Source: Hemileia vastatrix (Eukaryota; Basidiomycota; Pucciniomycetes; Pucciniales; Zaghouaniaceae). Taken from it: a DNA stretch of 64,000 bases. The DNA lies in assembly GCA_030280995.1 (NCBI GenBank), contig JASXTE010000005.1, positions 37,731,203 through 37,795,202 on the forward strand, in the 5' to 3' direction. Positions 10,872-21,694 of this stretch are shown here, in pieces. The position numbers and the translations under genes were made by a program. Within the stretch, counting starts at the first letter, position 1; every line of letters starts with the position of its first letter. The notes below the pieces were generated by a model, which worked only from the letters and a program-made list of their open reading frames with translations, did not search any database and was not told where the DNA came from.

Positions 10872-11219
10872 ATCATGATTAGCAAATAAAAAACCATGAA
10901 AAAAGAAAAAAAATGACCTACCTGGTGAGTTGAGTTGAGAAAATAAATGCAACCAAAATATTTGAGGGATGTTTGAGGAGAGGATGAAAAGGAAATGAGT
11001 GATGAATGAAAAAAAAATCACTGACAAAATATGCGATATAAGAAAATATGTGATTTCATGTTGAGGAGGTGAAAGAAAACCAATGAGCCATCCAAAAAAA
11101 AGATATTCAGCGTAAATTCAAAAAAAAAAATGAATATGCAACAAACCAAAATACAAAACCAAGTGATTAAAGTACACAAAGAGGACATTTGGAAAGTATG
11201 AAAACATAAAAATAAAAAA
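10741..11219 (-). other. A-rich untranslated region downstream of transposase A
   Basis: This holds AAAAAAGC/AAAAAAC runs and ordinary AT-rich sequence, collinear with copies B and C. An ORF on minus (11027-10794) is Phe-rich read-through of poly-T and is not considered a gene. Confidence 0.7.
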
Positions 11220-12479
11220 TTAAAAGGGTGAAGAGAAATGTTGGAGAGTAATTGGCATTATAATGGGGCATATGCCAGTTGATTGAATGATTTGTGAATC
11301 AAGGGAGGGGAGTGCCAGTGGTGGTTCAGGATCCTCTTCTTCATAAAGATCATTCCACTCATCCTTTAAATCAGCTAGAATATTGTGGAGTATTACGCAA
11401 GTCAAGATCCAATGATTTGCAGTTTTGATCTCCAATTTTTTTTGAAATTGGATTCTGAGCTCCCGAAGACTAGAAAATTGTCCCTTTAAAATACCTATAG
11501 CATGTTCAATTCGAACTCATGATGGTGCAAGGTGATAATTAAATTTAGTTTTGGGGTCATTTTCTGAATTTGCACCACGGAAAGCAGGTATAATGTACTT
11601 TCCACTTGCATATGCTGAGTCTGCAAGGAGGTACTGAGATTCGTCAAAGTATGAGTCAGGGGATTGAGAAATCCTCATTCTTTGGAAGACAGAAGAGTCA
11701 TGACATGATCCAGGGAAGCCACTGTGAAAAGCAATAAATTTTTTATTGACGTCGCATACAAGTTGAACGGCAATAGAGTATCTAGAAAGAAGATAAAAAG
11801 TTAGATTGTGAAAGATGAGAACTTGGAGGAGATTTTGAAGAAACCTTTTTTTGCGATCAAAATAATGGTTGCCATCATGAGCAGGCTTTTGACTCAAAGG
11901 GATGGTTGTGCCATCAACAAAACCTATACAGCCAGGGAAACCTTCAGCTTGCATTACTTGAGAGGATTCAAGTCACTGTTCTGGAGTTGGCCAAGCAAGA
12001 GTTTGAGACTTGAGGGAAAGGATAGCAATCATACAGCGCTTGGTGTATAATATCACGGTACCATATCCTATGTTAAAGAGATTATCCAAACGTCTTACAG
12101 CAGCACCATTTCCATTTGAGCCAAAGCGACATAGAGCAACAGCAAGTTGGATGGCAGGATTACACTGTTTGTTATGAGAATTGTTATGGAAGATAGGATG
12201 ATCGGAGATGAGTTGATAAAGTTTGAAGAAAGAATCAGGAGAAGTTCTAAAAAGTTGTGTGAAGTTTAAATGAGGAATGTTGAGAATGGAGGCCAGATCA
12301 TATCGGGGATCATGATAAAGATTTGGCCCCCTGGTGATGATGTAACGCTTTTTGGAAAGAAAACACTTATAAGCTAAAGCATCTTCCAAATCAGAGTCAG
12401 ATTTATAGTAAAGAACTAAAAGAAAAGTGATAGCATTCATTGTTGAGTGAAGTAGCTTCCTAGTAGAGAGGTGTTTCAT
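11220..12479 (-). pseudogene. Harbinger DDE transposase, copy A, decayed
   Basis: The start is ATG 12479 (MKHLSTRKLLHS), as in the other copies. The DDE_Tnp_4-like domain is recognisable: GFVDGTTIPLSQKPAHDGNH (first Asp), YLLADSAYASGKYIIPAFRG (second Asp) and RIEHAIG (Glu). A 63-bp intron at 11782-11844 gives DRKKR joined to YSIAVQLVCD. It is broken by TGA at 11973-11975, where copies B and C have CGA, and by TGA at 11517-11519 just before VRIEHAIG, shared with copy B but AGA in copy C. The stop at 11220 ends HFSSPF. Confidence 0.85.
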
Positions 12480-12743
12480 TGTTGCCGGTGGAAGGGTTAA
12501 GTGATGAGGGAAGTGGGAATTCACAGCCAAATGTGCAGTTGGGGTGTGTAGATAGAAAAAAAACTTAAGTGTTTGCCACCAAAATTAAGTAGCATAGAGT
12601 GAGGAAAGACTTAAGGATGGCATCAGCAATTATGAGTCATGTAACTTTCTTGCAAATCCATCATGGATGAGATGAGTTTGGGATCAGGAATTAGGAATGG
12701 AAATTGGGGTATAAGAGGCGGGATAATGCATTATCGTGGATTT

Positions 12744-12775
12744 CTTATCCACTAGCCCTGGGGCTAGTGGATAAG
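12744..12775. repeat. Subterminal 32-bp palindrome of Harbinger copy A
   Basis: Arms CTTATCCACTAGCCC and GGGCTAGTGGATAAG (15 bp each) flank a 2-bp centre. It lies about 85 bp inside the terminal repeat and is present at the matching place in copies B and C. Confidence 0.9.
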
Positions 12776-12859
12776 AATCTTCCGCAATTAATAATGTCTG
12801 ATCTTGGGAAAAAAAATTACTGATCCCTAATTGCGGATCCCTGAACATTGATACCCCCT

Positions 12860-14248
12860 ATTAATCCTATATCTCTCTGATCCTTCCTTCTCCATCCAGA
12901 AACTGGAGGTCTGACAATTTTTTAAAATGTGAAATTTTTTTAATTGAATTTTACATTATGAATCGCAAGGTCTCTATTGAACATGTAACAAAATTTGAAT
13001 GAAATCAAATAAGTTTTGAGAGAGCAAAATAAAAATAGAGGGTGACAAGAATATGTTGCCGGGAATTGTACATACATGCTCTAACTGTTGTTTAATTGTT
13101 GCTCTAATACTTGCGCTATTGCTGCACCCCATGACAAAACGAACATTTTTCGTAGTGCCGGTTCTTTCCAGAGTCCGATCGGCCGATACGGCGCAAAATA
13201 TTTGACAGATTCTAATACTGTCAGTTCTAAAACGCTTGCGGGTTTCAAAAAAAAATACCCTCACCCTACCGCCAAAATGCGCCTGGTTGTGCAAGATGAG
13301 CTGACATGCAAGCATATTTTGGCAGGGGAAGAGTGGGTTTTTTTTTTTTTTTTTTTTTTTTTTTTGTGAAAAGCAGCAAGCGTTTTGAAATTGGCAGTAT
13401 ATTTATATACTTCAAAATCATGAAACTAGACATCATTACCTCTTTTTAAAGTGAAAATATTCAGTTGGTTCCTACTACATGTTTTGATAAAAAGCTGTCG
13501 GAGTGCTGGAGTCGATATAGCGCTCGTGAGATGTCTTGGTGGAGTAAATAATTTCGCAACTCCATTCCACAATATTATATCTTTACGAACTCACCTTCTT
13601 CTAATCTTACACAATATTAATCGCATTTTGATAAGCTTAAAGTTACAGCGATAAATACTAGCCTCAGTCTCAAATATTAAGTAACATCAATCCATTCTTT
13701 GCTTTGTTGCCTACTAGAGTAGGTGAGTCGGCTATCATTTTTTGAGTAAGTTGGTTCAAATATTTTATTGTCTTTCAAAAAACAGACGATTTTAATCAAA
13801 TTTTTGCTATACTTGAGGCCCTCTGTGCCAATAGCTTCAATATTCTTGTTTGTTTCTATTAAAGGTGTTATCAAACCTAGCCTTTTGGTTTAAGTGCGAA
13901 AAAAAAATCGCCTTACTTTTTTCACCATTCTACCTAGAGCGTACATTATCTGGTAAGCTTGATTGTAAGAATTTATGTACAGGTCCTGTAGATTAACAGT
14001 GGCTTCTATATTTATTTATTTCTTAGGATCATTTATCTCTAGGCCATATCAATATTTGAAGCTGCACGAAATCATCTTAAAAGGTTAAACAAATCACTGA
14101 GAAAGGAGACGGAAGAAAAAAAAATTCTGAGGAATAACGTAATTTCATCTTTCTATTTCTATCTTTATATCCCTTCTTTTAAAAATAATCATGATTATTT
14201 GATATCCAGGATAAACTTGCTGGACAGTTTCCAGATTTCAAAATTTCA
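12860..14248. other. Region without an identified gene; 28-nt poly-T tract
   Basis: The base ATT at 12860-12862 would be the target duplication of copy A. The stretch 13100-13330 is less AT-rich and ends at a run of 28 T (13338-13365), which could be the poly(A) tail of an old retroposed copy on the minus strand; I cannot name the source. Short ORFs at 13451-13654 and 13677-13874 match nothing I know. Confidence 0.5.
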
Positions 14249-14647
14249 ATGATGCGACTCCTAAAGGAAATGATCATATTACTCTTTTTTTTCAAAGCAA
14301 TGATTGCACTTGATATATGTCCTATTTGTCAACGCAATTCTGCAAATAAATTGAGTCGTTTTTCAACATCTTGTACTTGTACTATACGCTGTGGGTGCGG
14401 CGAGGTTGTCAGAATGTGTGGAGGCAGGGATATTCACACGCATTACGAATGTCTTTGGGGACGTTGTCAAGCTAGGGGCATAGTTACTATTGTATGCAGT
14501 GCTCATGATGGAACAAAAGAGCATTGCAACTCATGTGAGTTGAGAATGTTGATGCTGTCCCAGTCCCGCCCCTACTCGTCAGACTACCCTTCGGACGACT
14601 CTTCTTCATGCAACTCCTCTTCCCACCACTCCACTTTGTCGGAATGA
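14249..14647 (+). CDS. Small secreted Cys-rich protein, candidate effector (hypothetical)
   Basis: The 132-residue ORF is intact and intronless, starting at two consecutive ATG codons. The first 20 or so residues (MMRLLKEMIILLFFFKAMIA) form a hydrophobic stretch that looks like a signal peptide with a cleavage site near Ala20-Leu21. The mature part has about 13 Cys, many in CxxC or CxC pairs (CPIC, CTCTIRCGC, HCNSC), followed by a Ser-rich tail. This fits the secreted small Cys-rich proteins that rust fungi use as effectors, but the Cys pairs could also bind zinc. No homologue is recognised. No transposon signature is seen in it, which makes it one of the few candidate host genes here. Confidence 0.5.
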   Translation: MMRLLKEMIILLFFFKAMIALDICPICQRNSANKLSRFSTSCTCTIRCGCGEVVRMCGGRDIHTHYECLWGRCQARGIVTIVCSAHDGTKEHCNSCELRMLMLSQSRPYSSDYPSDDSSSCNSSSHHSTLSE

Positions 14648-14879
14648 GAAGTATTGTTGTTCCTTCACAGAATCCAACATTCTAGTTACTTAGATACATT
14701 AGTCACTTAGTTCAAATTGGCCATTTCAGTTAGTTATTGATCAATTATGTTCCGTAAGTAGTATAGTAAATCAAATTGAGTATTTCTATACAGAAAATTG
14801 TATTTGTTTGATAGCCTATAGATGATAGTAAAGATGACAAAAAACAAAAAAAAGCCTAAAAAATAATAATCAATTTTTC

Positions 14880-15127
14880 TAACCTGGCTACCAATGGGTA
14901 GGTCCACCACCTGCATCCACCACAGCATGCATATGGGATGGCATTGAGCGAAATCTTGTGGGGAGGTCATCCCATGCCTTGTGTAAGCTTTCCATCAGTT
15001 GTGGTTTTGTCTTTGGTTGATAAAACTCATGAATGTTTGTTTTTCCCATATAGACAAATAACCAATTTCAAAGGACAATTCATTGGTCCAAATGACCTTC
15101 CTCCAGTCATTGACAGACCAATCAATC
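14880..15127 (-). pseudogene. Tc1/mariner transposase fragment
   Basis: On minus, from the LINE junction, the frame reads DWSVNDWRKVIWTNELSFEI, typical of the central Tc1/mariner DDE region, with Asn where the catalytic Asp of WTDE is expected. After a frame break it continues AWDDLPTRFRSMPSHMHAVV and then DAGGGPTHW, the C-terminal part. Both ends are missing; the LINE starts where it stops upstream. Confidence 0.75.
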
Positions 15128-16740
15128 ATGGCTTCTGACCAGAACGACAATCTTATGCTTATTGATGCGCCAGTTGCAGCAGACGCGCCACCACTTTTAC
15201 CGCCCTCCCCTGTTCCTCCTGATCTCCTTCTGGCTCCAGAATCCCAGCCACTGTCGCGCTCTATTCCTCCTACGGCTCAAGATACTTGTCCACCTGAGCC
15301 CCCTTCCTCTCCAATCGCTCCTCCTCCTCCCAAACCCACTCGCCACCTCAAAAGGCGTAGATTTTCCTCTCCCTCTTCCCCCTATAGGTCCCCTCAAGAT
15401 GACCCCCCTGGCTCCTTGGAAGAAGCAAGAGCCGCTCACCCCGAGCTCTTTTTTGATCCCTCAGTCACTTCACAGGACCCTTCTCTTGCCCCCCAACCGC
15501 AAACTCTCAACAACTCTTGCCATAACCCCACCAACCCATTTGTGGATTTTGGACTCACTGCCGCTCCTCGCGCCCCCTTCCTTCATCAGTCAACCCAGAC
15601 TCCCCCGCCGCCAGAGTAGTTCATCTTGTGGGCATCTCCCAAGCTACCAACGCAGTTGCCCTGTCCTCCTGCCTCACAAACCTTTTGGACACTATCAAGG
15701 AACCACCGCGCAAGGGCACAAAAATCACAATACACAAGGCAGTTCTATCTGATATCAAGGCCCTTGCAGCAGCCATTTCTCACCAAGCCAGCCAATCTGA
15801 CTTCCATCAAGCTCTGCCTAATGCTCCTCCCCCATATATCTCCTCACTCACCAATAAGATAAACATACTCCTCACCCGTCCCCTACTGCACCTTCCCCTC
15901 CTCCCTCAAAAGGTGCCCCTCCTACCCGCCCTTCCTTTGCTCAAGCTGTCTCCTCCACTTCCTCTCCTTCTGCTATGTGTACTCAACCTCCACAAGGCCT
16001 CCCCCATTTCACTATCAAGCAGACCAACCCATCCTCCCCTGTCCTCACGGATGTCTCCAACTCTCAACTCCTCACCATGATAAACAACAAATTTAATGCC
16101 AAAAATATTATCAAAAGTACTATAAACTTTGTCATTCGCTTCCATGGTATCATTCGGCGCAAATCCAATGATTTTAAAATCATTGTTGCAACATCAAGTG
16201 ACCTTCATTCCCTCACCAATGTGTGGCAATCTTGGATCACACAAGGCCTCATTTACAAAACTCCTACTTACTCTGTGGTGGTCCACGGGGCTGCGACTTA
16301 CTATGATTTTGATAGTCAAACAGATATTGACACTTTGATCAGTGACAATCCTGAAACTCTCAAGTTGTTATATCGTGTCACCTGGTTAAGAAGACCAGAA
16401 GCAAGGGCAGGGAAAAATCATTCCTCTGCTGCTCTTCATCTACTGGTTAAAAATATTGCTAACACCTTATCCTCTCCTTCTCCTCCCTTTCCCCTATATA
16501 TTGAGGGTCAGGTTTGATGCACTGAGGCTCCCAATCACAAACGTAGTATGTGCTTCAGGTTCTAAAGCAAGGGACACTTATCTATCCACTGTGCTCTCCC
16601 CCCCAGGTTCTCTAACTGTGCCGGCCATCATAGCTCCAAGTTGTGCAAAGAGCAGAAGCTTTCATCACCAGTGTGCTTCAGATGTATTGATGCTCTGCCT
16701 CATTATCACCCAGTGAAGACTGCTCAAACTTCTCTCCCGG
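15128..16740 (+). pseudogene. LINE ORF1 (gag-like), frameshifted
   Basis: It starts MASDQNDNLMLIDAP and has a Pro/Ser-rich N-terminus (to 15619), then continues in a second frame (VGISQATNAVALSSCLTNLL, 15620-15860) and a third (FTIKQTNPSSPVLTDVSNSQ to about 16517). The third part contains the folded domain (NFVIRFHGIIRR, YSVVVHGAATYYD). Cys/His-rich residues follow in further frames near 16540-16730 (e.g. SNCAGHHSSKLC, VCFRC). At least two frameshifts make it inactive. Confidence 0.7.
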
Positions 16741-16815
16741 CCCTTCTTACTGATCCTAACCCCCCCTCATTTTCCACCTCCCACACCTGCCTGCTTGCCC
16801 CCTTAATAAGTCTTT

Positions 16816-17515
16816 ATGATAGGACAACCCAATCAATTGCCTAAGTTTCCTTTCACTGTTTTTCAACTAAACTGTCACCGCTCTTTTTACGTTTTTCATT
16901 CTCTGTTTAATGATGCTGCAACTCCGTCCTATGACATCCTTGCTGTGAAAGAACCTTTTCTTTCACCAGACCATTTTTCTCCCGCGCCTGCGCAGGGTTG
17001 GCACCTTGTTGTTCCCCAGTTCCCTTCTCCCTCTCCTCACCTTTCGCCCATCCAATTTTGCTTTTACCTCAATAAAAAACTTCCCCTCCATCTTTTTACT
17101 TCCCTCACTTCTCTTTCCCTAGATCTTACGCTCCTTCTCATCAATCACCATCCTTCACCTCTTTTATTAGTCAATGTTTATAACCTGCCTCAAACCTTTT
17201 CATCTATGCAATATATTTTTCCTTCCCTCTCTCCTTTATTAATATCCCTACTCTCCTTTTCACTGACTCTAACCTTCATCATGACTTGTGGGCTAATCCG
17301 GACAAGCACTCCTACAATCATCCTGAAGCTACCCCCTTTTTAGACTCCATCAACGACCTGAACATGATGTTAATCTTGCAAAAAGGTGTCCCAACATTTT
17401 GCAACACAAGGAATCTTACTTCAGTAATTGACCTTGTGTTTGCAAATATTTCGGCACTAAGTTTGGTGATTAGCTGTGTTACAGATTGCAATGGATCCTC
17501 ATCACATCTTTCACC
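16816..17515 (+). pseudogene. LINE ORF2 endonuclease domain, truncated
   Basis: The APE-type endonuclease is recognisable by FQLNCHRS near the start, DILAVKEPFLSP (with the catalytic Glu), SLDLTLLLINHHPSPLLLVN, then after a frameshift near 17260 DLWANPDKHSYNHPEATPF and SVIDLVFANISALSLV. It ends at CNGSSS, just before the final SDH motif expected in this family. RT and RNase H domains are absent. Confidence 0.75.
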
Positions 17516-17532
17516 ACAGAAAATTTGGGGGT

Positions 17533-17554
17533 GGGGTATTGCTAGCAAAACCCC
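17533..17554. repeat. 22-bp palindrome with TTGCTAGCAA-type core
   Basis: GGGGTA and AACCCC arms surround TTGCTAGCAA, with a single A/A mismatch between the arms. Related palindromes lie at 23825, 50012 and 55598. It sits at the point where the LINE stops. Confidence 0.75.
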
Positions 17555-18321
17555 TCATTTAAAAATGTTGGGAAGTGGTTGGAAAGCTGTTGGAAGGCTG
17601 TTGGGAGCTCATTGTGAAACCAGATTTAAATTAATTGGACAAAGATTTGGTAATCAGTTAGACCTAGGTTAAACCAAACTCAATCACAGGTTTCTTGGAG
17701 CTTGGTGATTACTTTGATTTTGAGCTGAGCACAGATTGAGCAAAGCTTGAACATATCACTTAACATATCATAATATTCACTTTCCCATCTTGTGGAAAGA
17801 AAAATTTGATATTCGTTCTAAGAATATCTACATATATTTTCTTGCCAAGTTGGTAACAGAAGGTTAAAATGTAGTATCTCAATTATTACACTAGACTACA
17901 TAGATATTTGATAAAACATACAATTCAAATCAATTTTAATATTATTGAGATCACCATAAGTGTCTGTCCAAAGACTTACAAAAAGTATGTTAGTATCAAG
18001 ACATCGTTCTAGGTAGTAGTTTTAATTTGGATTTTGAACTGAAATCTAAAACATTTTACTATTAGACAGAAACATAAATAAGTGTAATAAGAGTGAAATT
18101 ATTCTATTTTGTGATTATAATGTAACAATAAAGCACATTTTTATTGAGAAAATTTTTCTTCCTCCACAAACCAAAATTTTCTCTATAGGCTCAAGATTTA
18201 TTTTTAAACCATATTATTCATTTCAGTTATCATTGATTTACTTCCAATATTTTTTAAAAAGATAATAATAATACATGTGAAAGAGTTATGAGCTTAGCAT
18301 AGCATATGCTAAATAGTTATT
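17555..18321. other. AT-rich region without a gene
   Basis: I see no ORF or recognisable element. Composition and wording resemble the start of the spacer at 55620 onward, which follows a matching palindrome. Confidence 0.6.
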
Positions 18322-20824
18322 TTGTCGTTTTATTCAAAACTGATTATTCATTTTTGCTTCAATTCATCTTTTAACAACCACTATCTTCAGATACTATTCT
18401 TACTTAATATTTCAAGTCTCAGATGTGTTGGAAAGTTCTCAATAAAGATCGATCAAATTTATATGAATGTAATTTCAATATTTCAAAACTCACCAACCCC
18501 CACGATTTTACAGCGAGGCCATTTGAATGTTCATATTTTTGGACTATTTGAAGAAAGAAAACCAACCCTTGTCGGTAATCTTTCTCAAGTGCAGAGTCAG
18601 CACATTGGACCACTATTGGGTGACAATGGGTCTGGATCTCACCATTTAAACCAAAGATGTGCCTTGAATCCTATGAAGCCTTTCTATTTTCATGCTTACT
18701 TGGTTCCAGTTTTTGGTAATCAGTATCAACTTTGGGGATGCCTATTTTCTTCAAGTACACTAATCAGTCTTGCTAAAGAAGCATTTTCTTCTTCTCAATT
18801 TGATTTATGTCTGATCCTGAACTACGACTCCACTATCTTTTTTAATATCCTGCATGTAATTTTTGAAGGCTCTTTCCAAATATCTCAGAGTACTCAAGAT
18901 TGGAAAGCTGATCAACTTATCCAAGGAATAAAAACAGTTCTCGAAACACATCAACTTCAAGCAATAAATTTTATGATTGACAATGAACGAATGTTAAAGG
19001 AAAAGTTGGATATCATGTGGAGGCACCAGGACAAAAATTGGCTTAGAACTGGATTTGATGACTATAAAGATCAGTTTCCTAACAATCAATTAACCCCTGA
19101 AGAAAACAGGTCAATACTTGCTGATGATATGGGTTTGGGAAAGACGCTTTCAACTCCTTCTCTTATAAGTGCAACTCAAAGTGAAGCAAGACAATTCCAG
19201 GTATCGGAAAATCAAGAAGGTATTAATCGGAGTTCATCCACACTGATTATATGCCCCCTGGAAACACTATCAAATTGGATCAATGAAATAAGTGTGCACT
19301 TTGAAGATAATGCACTTCCTTTCAAGGTTCTTTATGGGAAGGATTGTCAAAATACTAACTTCAATGAGCTACAGGACACTGCTATTGTTTTAACGACCTA
19401 TGAAACAGCTAGCCTAACAATGTCAAAAAATCAAAGCCAAAAAAAGATACCGGTGACTCAAAAGCTCTTTTGGTAGAGAGTTGTTTTAGATGAAGCCCAG
19501 TTAGTGCCCATTTCTATATCTAAAACTTAAAACTTAATTTTTATAAATATTCTTTTAGTTACATTAAAAATCCTTACTCGCAGAGGGCTCAAACAATATT
19601 TGACTTGGAATCCCAACACTGACTATGCTTGACTGGAACTCCACTTCAGAACAGGCCCACTGACCTTCAAAGTCTCATATTTTTTCTTAGAATCGAAAAG
19701 TGACAAGCAGACTGGTTATGGAAGAATTTCCTTTTTCCAGGTTTGCAAAAAGGAAAGGATAATTCTATTAAATCAATCAATCACTTAATGAAAGTCATAA
19801 GCCTACGTAGAACAAAGGATGCAATTTTGTCTCTTCCAAAAAAGATTCAAAGGGGGATATTGGTTCAATTAGCAGATCCATGGAGGTCTAAACTTGATGT
19901 GCTTCAAGAAGGATTCACTGAGCGATATGGGCCCTCCAGAAGCACTGACATCCCTTGGGACTCATTTGAGTTTCTAAGAGAGCTGATGATTTTAAGAAAA
20001 TTCTGCAACCATCCAATCTATGAAAATCTGGATGAAACTCCAACTTTTGATTTCACCTGGGAGCATTTGGCAAAGATTTGTCATCTTATAGGCCACTTAA
20101 AAAACTTTTTGTCTGGTGAAAGGGGTATAAATTTTCCAAAAGCTGTTATATTCTCCAACTTTGCAAACTTTTTGCAGATGTAAGTGATTCTATAATGAAT
20201 TGTTTTACAGAATTGTGTTGGATTATTAAAAACAATTTTCTAATATTTCAAAATAGAATAAAAATGGCTTTAGATGACCACAATATTAGGTATACCCAGC
20301 TTATGGGTGAACTCAGCAGGACAAAGCGAGACAAAAATATGCATGAATTCCATTTTAATAAAAATTGCCAAGTTTTGGTTGGAACGATTCAGGCTGCAGG
20401 AGTGGGTATAGATCTCAGGTGTGCTCAAAATGTATATATAATGGTGAGCTCAATGTCTTTTATTTCATATTAAGAACAAAAATATTAAATTTTTTATATG
20501 TTCAATGTTGAAATAGGAGCCAATTTGGAATCCAGCAGTTGAGCAGCAGGCTGTTGATCGGCTGTATAGAATGGGGCATCAAAATGAAGTAAATGTTTTG
20601 AATTATTTTGTTCAAGGAAGTATAGAATTCAGCATGTATAAGATTCAAAGGAAAAAAATGGATCTAACAATGTAAGCAAAATTTCATTTCTATAAATTTT
20701 AATGATAATAGTAATCATTAAAATTATGTTTTTGTTTTCAAGGCTAAGTGTCCCAAACAGTGGAAATGAGGAGTATGAGTTTGCAAACCTATTATTAAGG
20801 GAGTTTGTCAATCACTCACATTAG
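18322..20824 (+). pseudogene. SNF2-family (RAD5/RAD16-like) ATPase, multi-exon, with stop codons
   Basis: SNF2 ATPases move along DNA or remodel chromatin using ATP. The first ORF (18322-19476) carries the Q-like motif TVLETHQLQAINFM, Walker A in ILADDMGLGKT near 19120, motif Ia in LIICPLETLSNWI and VLTTYETASL. A TAG at 19474 interrupts before RVVLDEAQ, so the DEAH box reads DEAQ. After a likely intron come YIKNPYSQRAQTIF, with a stop, and LCLTGTPLQNR (motif III). The C-terminal helicase half follows: LRRTKDAILSLPKK, VLVGTIQAAGVGIDL and QQAVDRLYRMGHQNE (motif VI), with introns after NVYIM (GTGAGC) and after MDLTM, ending EFVNHSH at 20824. TGA codons near 19609 and 19698 are further breaks. 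Helicase order is complete but the gene looks dead. Confidence 0.75.
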
Positions 20825-21100
20825 AGGAAGAAAGAATTTCAAGGAGAGCATGTAAATTTATGGGATATTGAGGATTTAAAAGTCTGAGTTGTTGAGTATT
20901 TAGAGATGCAAGATATAAGGGAGAATAACAGTCATTCGGAAAACCCCGGGGGACATGAGAAGGATTAAGGTTAGGGGATAATGTTGAAACCAAACTGATT
21001 CTTTTGTACAAGGCCAAGTCCTTTAGCACACTTCCAGAGTAGGTTGAAGTATCTCGAATATCAAAGTGTTGTTGGTCAAGATATGTGCAACTTTAGAAAA
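20811..21100 (-). pseudogene. Hypothetical coding fragment next to the Gypsy insertion
   Basis: On minus the frame is open over about 90 residues (DQQHFDIRDTSTYSGSVLKD ... LALYKRISLVSTLSPNLNPS, ending LEILSSSNVSD). It overlaps the end of the SNF2 gene by a few bases, tail to tail. The Gypsy element starts 80 bp upstream of it. Without Gypsy, the minus-strand ORF at 34881-35411 would lie directly upstream, so the two may be parts of one interrupted gene. No family is recognised. Confidence 0.35.
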
Positions 21101-21179
21101 ATCTTCAGACCTCCATCGCATTAAGATACGTCTTAATGATCCATCATTATCAATTTCGGTGTCTGAACAACACTAGATG

Positions 21180-21314
21180 TGTCAGTATAGTCTAGTATAT
21201 AAGTATGATATAATAGTGTTATTTTATGGTCCTACTACTTATTAATAAATGATTTAGTGATTAAAACTCAGGGGAAGACTAATGGAATAGTTATACTCAA
21301 ATAAAACTCACAAT
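21180..21314 (-). repeat. Gypsy left LTR, first part
   Basis: These 135 bp match 33481-33615 of the intact right LTR. They end at the AAT target duplication of Harbinger copy B; the LTR resumes at 25952. Confidence 0.95.
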
Positions 21315-21398
21315 AGGGGGTATCAATGTTCAGGGATCCGCAATTAGGGATCAGGAATTTTTTTTCCCGGGATCAGACATTATTAATTGCCGAAGATT

Positions 21399-21430
21399 CT
21401 TATCCACTAGCCCCAGGGCTAGTGGATAAG
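21399..21430. repeat. Subterminal 32-bp palindrome of copy B
   Basis: The same 15-bp arms as at 12744 flank a CA centre. It lies about 85 bp inside the terminus. Confidence 0.9.
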
Positions 21431-21694
21431 AAATCCACGATAATGCATTATCCCGCCTCTTATACCCCAATTTCCATTCCTAATTCCTGATCCCAAACTC
21501 ATCTCATCCATGATGGATTTTTAAGAAAGTCACATGACTTATAATTGCTGATGCCATCCTTAAGTATTTCCTCACTCTATGCTACTTAATTTTGGTGGCG
21601 AACACTTAAGTTTTTTTTCTATCTACACACCCCAACTGCACATTTGGCGGTGAATTCCCACTTCCCTCATCACTTAACCCTTCCACCGGCAACA

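Larger units (their letters stand above)
1..12859 (-). mobile_element. PIF/Harbinger-like DNA transposon, copy A (left end outside window, split by Copia)
   Basis: The right end at 12859 finishes with the terminal motif AACATTGATACCCCCT, the inverted form of the AGGGGGTATCAATGTT that starts copies B and C. Base 14 matches 48356 of copy C, so the left end should lie roughly 340 bp outside the window. Gene order (Myb/SANT-like on plus at the left, DDE transposase on minus at the right) matches copy C. Unlike the 4.6-kb copies B and C, copy A keeps the 3' coiled-coil exon of the Myb gene and carries a TET/JBP-like oxygenase gene between the two ends. A Copia element sits at 4908-10397. That the left and right parts are one element is inferred from orientation and position; a nested element in the middle is the alternative. 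Confidence 0.65.
15128..17520 (+). mobile_element. LINE (non-LTR retrotransposon), 5' part only
   Basis: Two successive coding regions are seen: ORF1 with a Pro-rich N-terminus, a conserved middle domain and Cys/His knuckles, then the apurinic-type endonuclease of ORF2. The sequence stops within the last endonuclease motif at about 17515, and no reverse transcriptase follows. LINEs are usually truncated at the 5' end, so loss of the 3' part points to a later deletion or replacement. Confidence 0.8.

Noticed and set aside
13088..13369. A 93-aa ORF ending in poly-Phe
   Set aside because: The end is the 28-nt poly-T tract and the rest has no recognisable domain.
13480..13580. A tRNA-like segment (GGTGGAGTAAATAATTTCGC region)
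   Set aside because: No complete cloverleaf or A/B box pair could be found.
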